Of a stretch of DNA of 64,000 nt, positions 59,244 through 64,000 are shown one piece after another. The notes under the pieces were generated by a model. The model was not told the DNA's origin. It did no database searches and worked only from the letters and a program-made list of their open reading frames with translations. The first letter of the stretch is position 1, and each line of letters opens with the position of its first letter. The position numbers and the translations under genes are program-made. The stretch comes from Caulobacter hibisci (GTDB lineage: Bacteria > Pseudomonadota > Alphaproteobacteria > Caulobacterales > Caulobacteraceae), in NCBI RefSeq assembly GCF_016135805.1, contig NZ_JADWOX010000012.1, positions 1 to 64,000 of the forward strand. Reading direction: 5' to 3'.

Positions 59244-61367
59244 CTACCTTCCCCCGATCGGCGCCATCGTCCCCGCGCCCGGCACGTAGCTGTACCCGCC
59301 GCGCTTCAGGTCGCTGGACAGGGTCAGGGGCGCGACGCCGCCGCCCAGGCGGGCGCGGTAGACCATGGTGGTCTCCAGGGTGCGCATCACGTAGTTGCGG
59401 GTCTCGCTGAACGGGATGCACTCGATGAAGTCGAGCGGATCGGTGGACGCGCCGCGCGGGTCGCCGCACAGGGCCACCCATTGCGGCGGACGGCCGGGGC
59501 CGGCGTTGTAGGCGGCGGCGGCCATGATGTAGGAGCCGCTGAAGCGGCTGATCATGTCGCCCAGGTAAACCGAGCCTAGGCGCATGTTGTAGTCGGGCTC
59601 GAACAGACGATCGACGCTGTGGCTTTCGCCCAGCTTGCGGGCGACGCCGGCGGCGGTGGGCGGCATCAGCTGCATCATGCCACGCGCGCCGACGCCCGAG
59701 CGGGCGCGGGGGTCGAAATTGCTTTCCTGGCGCGAGATCGAATAGACGAAGGCGGTCTCGGCGGCGCCGGGGATCGGCGTGAAGTGATGGTCGAGCAGGG
59801 GATAGCCGCGCTCGGCGAGGATGAAGCCGCGCTGGGCGGCGGTGCGCACCGCGCGCATGGCCAGGTCCTGGTCGCCGGTGTTGCGGGCGAAGTCGACCAG
59901 CAGGGCCTCCTCGGCCGCGGTCGGCAGCTGGTCGTCGATATAGAGCACCAGCGAGCGGAAGGCGTCGTTAGCCCCGATGTCGTGCAGCAGCTTGGCGGCG
60001 CGGACCAGTTCGCGGCCCTCGAAGCGGGAGCGGTCGGCGGCCGTGATCATCGGGTCCTTGTCGAGCCGGATCTCCTGCACGCCGGCCTTCTCGGCGGCCA
60101 GCTGGCCGTAGAAGGTGGTGATGTGGCGCGCGCCCTCGCCGTAGAAGGCCTGGGCGGCGATGACGTCGCCCTGCGCCTCGGCCGCGCGGCCCTGCCAGTA
60201 GAGCGCCCGGCCGCGGGTGATCGGCGAGGCGCCGATCTCGGCGATGCGGCCGAAGTGGGCGGCGGCGGCGTTGGGATCCTTCAGGCGGGAGAGGGCGATC
60301 CAGCCGGCGAAGAACTCGGCCTCGGCCGCGTCGGCCCCGCCCGGCAGGCCGGCGGCGGCGGCGGCGTAGGCGCTGCGGCTGTCGCTGTTCTTGATCGCCG
60401 ACATCACCAGTTGCTTGCGCTCGCGCCAGATCGAGGCGGCGGCGGCTTCCGACGGCGGCTTGGCGGGGAAGTAGCGCACGAGGTCGAGCGCCATCACGTC
60501 CATGCCCTTGCGGCGCAGATAGGCGGCGCGCTCGAAGGCCACGCCCGGCGACAGCTGCTGGGCCGGGGTGAGAGCGGCGACCAGGTCGTTGGCGTTGCCG
60601 GCGTTGGCGCGCAGGGCGATGCGGGCCTGGGCGGCGGGCTGCTGGTCGTAGGGCAGCAGGGCGACCATCTCGCGGGCGGCCGGGCCCTGCTGGCCGTACA
60701 GCAGCACGTCGGCGCGCTGGGCGTGGTCGTCGGCGGTCAGCAGCACGCCGAACCGCGCGAGCATGGCCCGCTGGGCGTCGACCTCGAAGCTCTTGTCGCG
60801 CCAGTAGCGGCGGATCAGGTTGGTCGCGTCCTGGGCGCGGCCGGTCGCCTGGTAGGCCGAGGCCAGGGCCATGGCGCCTTCGGGCGTCTGCGGCTCGGAC
60901 CCGCCGAACCAGGCGATGGTCTCAGCGGGCGTCAGGCCGGAGGTCGACAGCGCCTTCTCGGCCGGCAGGTCGCGGCGCGAGGCGCGGGGCCAGCCGACCA
61001 GGTCGCGGCGGGCCTGGTCGAGCTCGAAGAAGCTCATGCTCTCGGCGCCGACGTCGGCCAGGGCCCACAGGGCGATCTTGCGGGCCAGCGGGTCGGAAAT
61101 GCTGGTCATGGCCGCGCGCACGGTCGCGGCCGAGCGCTGACCCATGACGGCGGCGCGCAGGTTGGCCGCGTCGCTGTCGGACAGGCTGGAATAGTTGGCG
61201 GTGGGCGGGGTGCTGACCAGGCCCGGGCGGGCGTTGCCGGTATAGGGCTGGGGCGCGGTCGGCAGGCCCTCTTCGTCGACCTGCGCGCCAGTCTGGGCGT
61301 CCGCGACGCTCGCGACCAGGGCCAGGCTGACGCAACCGAGGAGAAGCCGACGAATCCCAAAAGCCAA
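59244..61367 (-). CDS. Soluble lytic murein transglycosylase
   Basis: A 707-residue periplasmic enzyme that cleaves peptidoglycan with 1,6-anhydro product formation. A signal peptide (LLLGCVSLALVASVADA) is followed by about 450 residues of helical repeats forming the Slt70-like ring. The catalytic SLT domain is near residues 555-680: SISRQESNFDPRARS with the catalytic glutamate, GARGMMQLMPPTA, and AAAYNAGPGR. Transcribed divergently from dapA, about 250 bp between starts. Confidence 0.92.
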   Translation of the reverse strand: MAFGIRRLLLGCVSLALVASVADAQTGAQVDEEGLPTAPQPYTGNARPGLVSTPPTANYSSLSDSDAANLRAAVMGQRSAATVRAAMTSISDPLARKIALWALADVGAESMSFFELDQARRDLVGWPRASRRDLPAEKALSTSGLTPAETIAWFGGSEPQTPEGAMALASAYQATGRAQDATNLIRRYWRDKSFEVDAQRAMLARFGVLLTADDHAQRADVLLYGQQGPAAREMVALLPYDQQPAAQARIALRANAGNANDLVAALTPAQQLSPGVAFERAAYLRRKGMDVMALDLVRYFPAKPPSEAAAASIWRERKQLVMSAIKNSDSRSAYAAAAAGLPGGADAAEAEFFAGWIALSRLKDPNAAAAHFGRIAEIGASPITRGRALYWQGRAAEAQGDVIAAQAFYGEGARHITTFYGQLAAEKAGVQEIRLDKDPMITAADRSRFEGRELVRAAKLLHDIGANDAFRSLVLYIDDQLPTAAEEALLVDFARNTGDQDLAMRAVRTAAQRGFILAERGYPLLDHHFTPIPGAAETAFVYSISRQESNFDPRARSGVGARGMMQLMPPTAAGVARKLGESHSVDRLFEPDYNMRLGSVYLGDMISRFSGSYIMAAAAYNAGPGRPPQWVALCGDPRGASTDPLDFIECIPFSETRNYVMRTLETTMVYRARLGGGVAPLTLSSDLKRGGYSYVPGAGTMAPIGGR

Positions 61368-61620
61368 AACGCGGTCTCCTTCACGGGCGGGCCTGCAGTC
61401 CCGCTCTTGATATGACGGCTTCGAGGGCCGATTTGGGGCCTAAAGCGCGATGATGCACGGTCTATAGCCCGGTTCGCCGCTGGATCGACCCGTTCAGGCG
61501 TGTTCAACCCGCGAAAAGGTCGGCTCGGCCAGTTGCGGTCGGACGGCGCCCGGACATATTGTCCGCCCCCACGTTTCAGCCGCAACACTCGCGGCGTCTG
61601 CTCACGGCAAATTGCAAGTC

Positions 61621-62505
61621 ATGGTCCATTCCCCGTTCAAGGGCGTCATCCCGGCCCTGGTCACTCCGTTCCTGAACGGCGAGGTCGACGAGAAAGGCTT
61701 CGTCGCCCTGGTCGAGCGCCAGATCTCCGGCGGCGTGCACGGCCTGGTGCCGGTGGGCACCACCGGCGAGACCTCGACCCTGTCGCACGACGAGCACAAG
61801 CGCGTCGTCGAGCTGTGCGTGCAGACCGCCCGCGGCCGCGTGCCGGTGATCGCCGGCGCGGGGTCGAATTCGACCGACGAGGCCATCGACCTGGTGCGCC
61901 ACGCCAAGACCGTCGGCGCCGACGCGGCCCTGGTGGTGACCCCGTACTACAATCGGCCCAGCCAAGAGGGCATGTATCAGCACTACAAGGCGATCAACGA
62001 CGCCGTGGAGCTGCCGGTGTTCGTCTACAACGTGCCGGGCCGCACGGGCGTCGACATCTCCAACGACACCCTGGTGCGCCTGTCCAAGCTGCCCAACATC
62101 GTCGGCATCAAGGACGCCACCGGCGACCTGACCCGCATCAGCCTGCAGCGCATCACCTGCGGCGACGACTGGGTCATGCTGACGGGCGATGACCCGACCG
62201 CGCTGGGCTACATGGCCCACGGCGGCCACGGCGTGATCTCGGTGACCTCGAACGTCGCCCCGGACGCCTGCGCCACCTTCATGAACGCCTGCTTCGGCAA
62301 TGACTGGGAAACGGCCCGCTACTGGCAGGACCGCCTGATCAAGCTGCACAAGGCGTTGTTCCTCGACTCATCGCCGGCCCCGACCAAGTTCGCCCTGGCC
62401 CAGCTGGGCCTGTCGAACGAGGACGTGCGCCTGCCGATCACGCCCTGCGCCGAGGCCGTGCGTCCCGCGATCCTGGAAGCCATGCGCGAGGCGGGTCTGG
62501 TCTGA
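61621..62505 (+). CDS. dapA: 4-Hydroxy-tetrahydrodipicolinate synthase
   Basis: A 294-residue TIM-barrel enzyme condensing pyruvate with aspartate semialdehyde, first committed step to lysine and diaminopimelate. Signatures are [21 protein letters not shown], the tyrosine in FVYNVPGRT, and the Schiff-base lysine in [12 protein letters not shown] 61621 is used; a TTG three codons upstream is possible. Its last base is shared with the smpB start. Confidence 0.95.
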   Translation: MVHSPFKGVIPALVTPFLNGEVDEKGFVALVERQISGGVHGLVPVGTTGETSTLSHDEHKRVVELCVQTARGRVPVIAGAGSNSTDEAIDLVRHAKTVGADAALVVTPYYNRPSQEGMYQHYKAINDAVELPVFVYNVPGRTGVDISNDTLVRLSKLPNIVGIKDATGDLTRISLQRITCGDDWVMLTGDDPTALGYMAHGGHGVISVTSNVAPDACATFMNACFGNDWETARYWQDRLIKLHKALFLDSSPAPTKFALAQLGLSNEDVRLPITPCAEAVRPAILEAMREAGLV

Positions 62506-62963
62506 TGACCAAGCCGATCGCGGAGAACCGGCGCGCCCGGTACGACTACTTCATCGAGGAAACCTTCGAGGCCGGCATCATGCTGACCGGCACGGAGGTC
62601 AAGTCGCTGCGCGTCGGCCGGGCCAACATCGCCGAGTCCTATGCGTCGGTCGAAGGGCGCGAGATCAAGCTGATCAACGCCGATATCCCGCCCTATGGCC
62701 ACGCCAACCGCTTCAACCACGAGCCGCGCCGGCACCGGAAGCTGCTGCTGCACCGCAAGCAGATCGAGAAGCTGATCGGGGCCGTCCAGCGCGACGGCCG
62801 CACGCTGATCCCGCTCAAGCTCTATTGGAACGAGAAGGGCCTGGCCAAGCTTGAGATCGGTCTGGCCAAGGGCAAGAAGAACCACGACAAGCGCGAAACC
62901 GAAGCCGCCCGCGACTGGGCGCGCGACAAGGCGCGGCTGATGAAGGGCGACCGGGGGGATTGA
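62505..62963 (+). CDS. smpB: SsrA-binding protein SmpB
   Basis: A 152-residue partner of tmRNA in ribosome rescue. The OB-fold core reads [39 protein letters not shown] and [16 protein letters not shown]. The C-terminal tail ([19 protein letters not shown]) enters the mRNA channel of stalled ribosomes. TGATG overlap with dapA couples translation. Its RNA partner gene lies at about 31515-31803. Confidence 0.95.
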   Translation: MTKPIAENRRARYDYFIEETFEAGIMLTGTEVKSLRVGRANIAESYASVEGREIKLINADIPPYGHANRFNHEPRRHRKLLLHRKQIEKLIGAVQRDGRTLIPLKLYWNEKGLAKLEIGLAKGKKNHDKRETEAARDWARDKARLMKGDRGD

Positions 62964-62980
62964 TCTGATCCGCCCGTGAG

Positions 62981-63117
62981 GAACCTCCCCCTGTGGGGGA
63001 GGTGATCGCGAAGCGATCGGTGGGGGGCGTGACTGCGAGATCGGCCGACGCCCCGGAAGCTGACAATGTCCCCCCACCGGCCTTCGGCCGCCTCCCCCAG
63101 AGGGGGAGGTTCCCCTG
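62981..63117. repeat. Intergenic inverted repeat, second copy of the CTCCCCC family
   Basis: AACCTCCCCCTGTGGGGGAGG at the left and CCTCCCCCAGAGGGGGAGGTT at the right bracket GATCGCGAAGCGATC and GGCCTTCGGCCG hairpins. It resembles the element at 61-173. It follows the smpB stop by about 20 bases. Confidence 0.75.
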
Positions 63118-63177
63118 AAAGGGGGAGGATCTTGAATTGGCCCACGCTTTGCTCCTTCATCCGCGAAGGAGCCCGCC

Positions 63178-64000
63178 ATGTCCGATACTGGTGCAAGACC
63201 ACAGAAAGCCGCGCGTCCGCTGTCCCGCGGCGGGCCGCTGGATGCGCTGAGGTTCTTCGCGGCCTTCTTCATCGTGGTCTATCACTACGCCGAGCAGGCG
63301 CCGGTCTCGCTGTTCTCGATCCATCTGGCCTTCGGGCGCGGCTATCTGGCGACCGATTTCTTCCTGATGCTGTCTGGCTATGTGCTGGGCCGGGCCTATG
63401 GTCCGCGCTTCACGGCCGGCCAGATGCACGACGGCGCCTTCCTGCTCAAGCGCGTAGCCCGGGTGTGGCCGGCTCACCTGATCATGATCGCCGCCTTCGT
63501 GGCCCTGGTGCTGGCCACCACGGCCCTGGGCATGCAGCCGCGCAATCCGCAATGGTACCAGTGGGACCAGCTGCCGGCGCAGGTGTTCCTCATTCAGACC
63601 TGGGGCTTCCAGGGACCGTCGGGCTGGAACATGCCGACCTGGACCCTGTCGGCCCTGCTGGTCTGCTACGCTCTTTTTCCGACCATCTGGCGCGTCTTTG
63701 GCAAGATCCGCTCGCCGTGGATGGCGCTGCTGGCCGGCTTCGTCATCTTCGTCGCGGTAGACGCCTTCGCCCGCGCCGTCTTCGGCCTGCCGTCGTTCCA
63801 CCTGCACCTGCGCAACGGCCTCTACCGCGCCATTCCGCTGTTCCTGATGGGCGTGCTGATCGCCCGCCTGGCCCGCGAAGTGGTCATCGGCCCCAAGCTG
63901 GCCGACGCCCTGGCCGCCTTCGCGGTGGTCGGCTTCGTGGTGCTGAACGTGATCGGCGAGTTCGCCTATCCGAGCCTGGCCCTGCTGGGCCTGCTGATCT
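63178..64000 (+). CDS. Acyltransferase-3 family membrane protein (3' end outside window)
   Basis: Open from ATG 63178 to the window edge (274 codons), with AAGGAG seven bases upstream. The N-terminal catalytic region has LDALRFFAAFFIVVYHYAEQ, including the family's arginine and histidine, then GYLATDFFLMLSGYVLG and FLLKRVARVWPAH. At least six membrane helices are visible. Such proteins O-acetylate or acylate cell-surface polysaccharides. The target is unknown and the C-terminus is missing. Confidence 0.87.
   Translation, partial: MSDTGARPQKAARPLSRGGPLDALRFFAAFFIVVYHYAEQAPVSLFSIHLAFGRGYLATDFFLMLSGYVLGRAYGPRFTAGQMHDGAFLLKRVARVWPAHLIMIAAFVALVLATTALGMQPRNPQWYQWDQLPAQVFLIQTWGFQGPSGWNMPTWTLSALLVCYALFPTIWRVFGKIRSPWMALLAGFVIFVAVDAFARAVFGLPSFHLHLRNGLYRAIPLFLMGVLIARLAREVVIGPKLADALAAFAVVGFVVLNVIGEFAYPSLALLGLLI

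Noticed and set aside
1..64000. CRISPR array, prophage or integrated element
   Set aside because: No regularly spaced short repeats, integrase, transposase or phage structural genes were seen; the RusA-like gene and toxin-antitoxin pairs stand alone.

Overview
The window is a gene-dense, very GC-rich stretch of an alphaproteobacterial chromosome, most likely Caulobacter or a close relative. The clearest markers are a permuted two-piece tmRNA gene whose tag (Ala + ANDNFAEEFAVAA) is the Caulobacter tag, an alphaproteobacterial SspB, a Caulobacter-type flagellin, many TonB-dependent receptor features, and an ilvB leader of the attenuator type. No tRNA, rRNA, CRISPR array, prophage or insertion sequence was seen. 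Almost all genes are chromosomal core or niche-adaptation genes; accessory material is limited to two type II toxin-antitoxin pairs, one apparently broken small membrane gene and several families of intergenic inverted repeats.

Layout. 1-7.1 kb: an ALDH7-type aldehyde dehydrogenase; a prenyl synthase, an ABC exporter pair and a CrtZ carotenoid hydroxylase in one tight operon; an exported M20 amidohydrolase. 7.4-15.1 kb: a TonB-dependent receptor with a palindrome-rich promoter, a FecI/FecR pair, and a divergent FecA-like receptor with an STN signalling domain. 15.2-20.9 kb: NCS1 permease, a GIY-YIG/DUF2239 pair behind repeated CCGGGTAA boxes, VOC protein, flagellin, a gene-free stretch with repeats, and a TrmN6-like methyltransferase. 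21-27 kb: polyprenyl diphosphate synthase for quinones, membrane proteins, and an oppositely oriented run fumC, PhyH-like dioxygenase, AAA ATPase, ccdA, ccdB. 27-33 kb: a membrane serine hydrolase, an exported C13 (legumain-like) peptidase, a thioesterase, sspB and the tmRNA gene. 33-37 kb: the ilvB/ilvN acetolactate synthase genes, split by a BrnT/BrnA toxin-antitoxin pair and preceded by a leader peptide and attenuator. 37-41 kb: CinA-type amidase, miaA, serB and a HAD phosphatase. 41-46 kb: a divergent group of a cupredoxin-like protein plus an EAL phosphodiesterase on one side and DUF3034 plus an exported truncated haemoglobin on the other. 46-49.5 kb: a complete Mla-type (MCE) lipid transport operon. 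49.7-59 kb: OpgD, a globin-coupled chemotaxis receptor, RsgA, a LacI regulator with a divergent MFS sugar transporter, a SpoU methyltransferase and a Tat-exported esterase. 59-64 kb: soluble lytic transglycosylase, dapA, smpB and the start of an acyltransferase-3 protein.

Functionally, three items stand out. All three trans-translation factors specific to tagging and tag recognition (ssrA, smpB, sspB) lie within 32 kb. The ilvBN region shows a readable attenuator. The cupredoxin/EAL/DUF3034/globin group looks like a redox- or gas-responsive envelope module linked to cyclic-di-GMP and is the best candidate for a poorly described system. All calls rest on reading motifs by eye; no database search was run.
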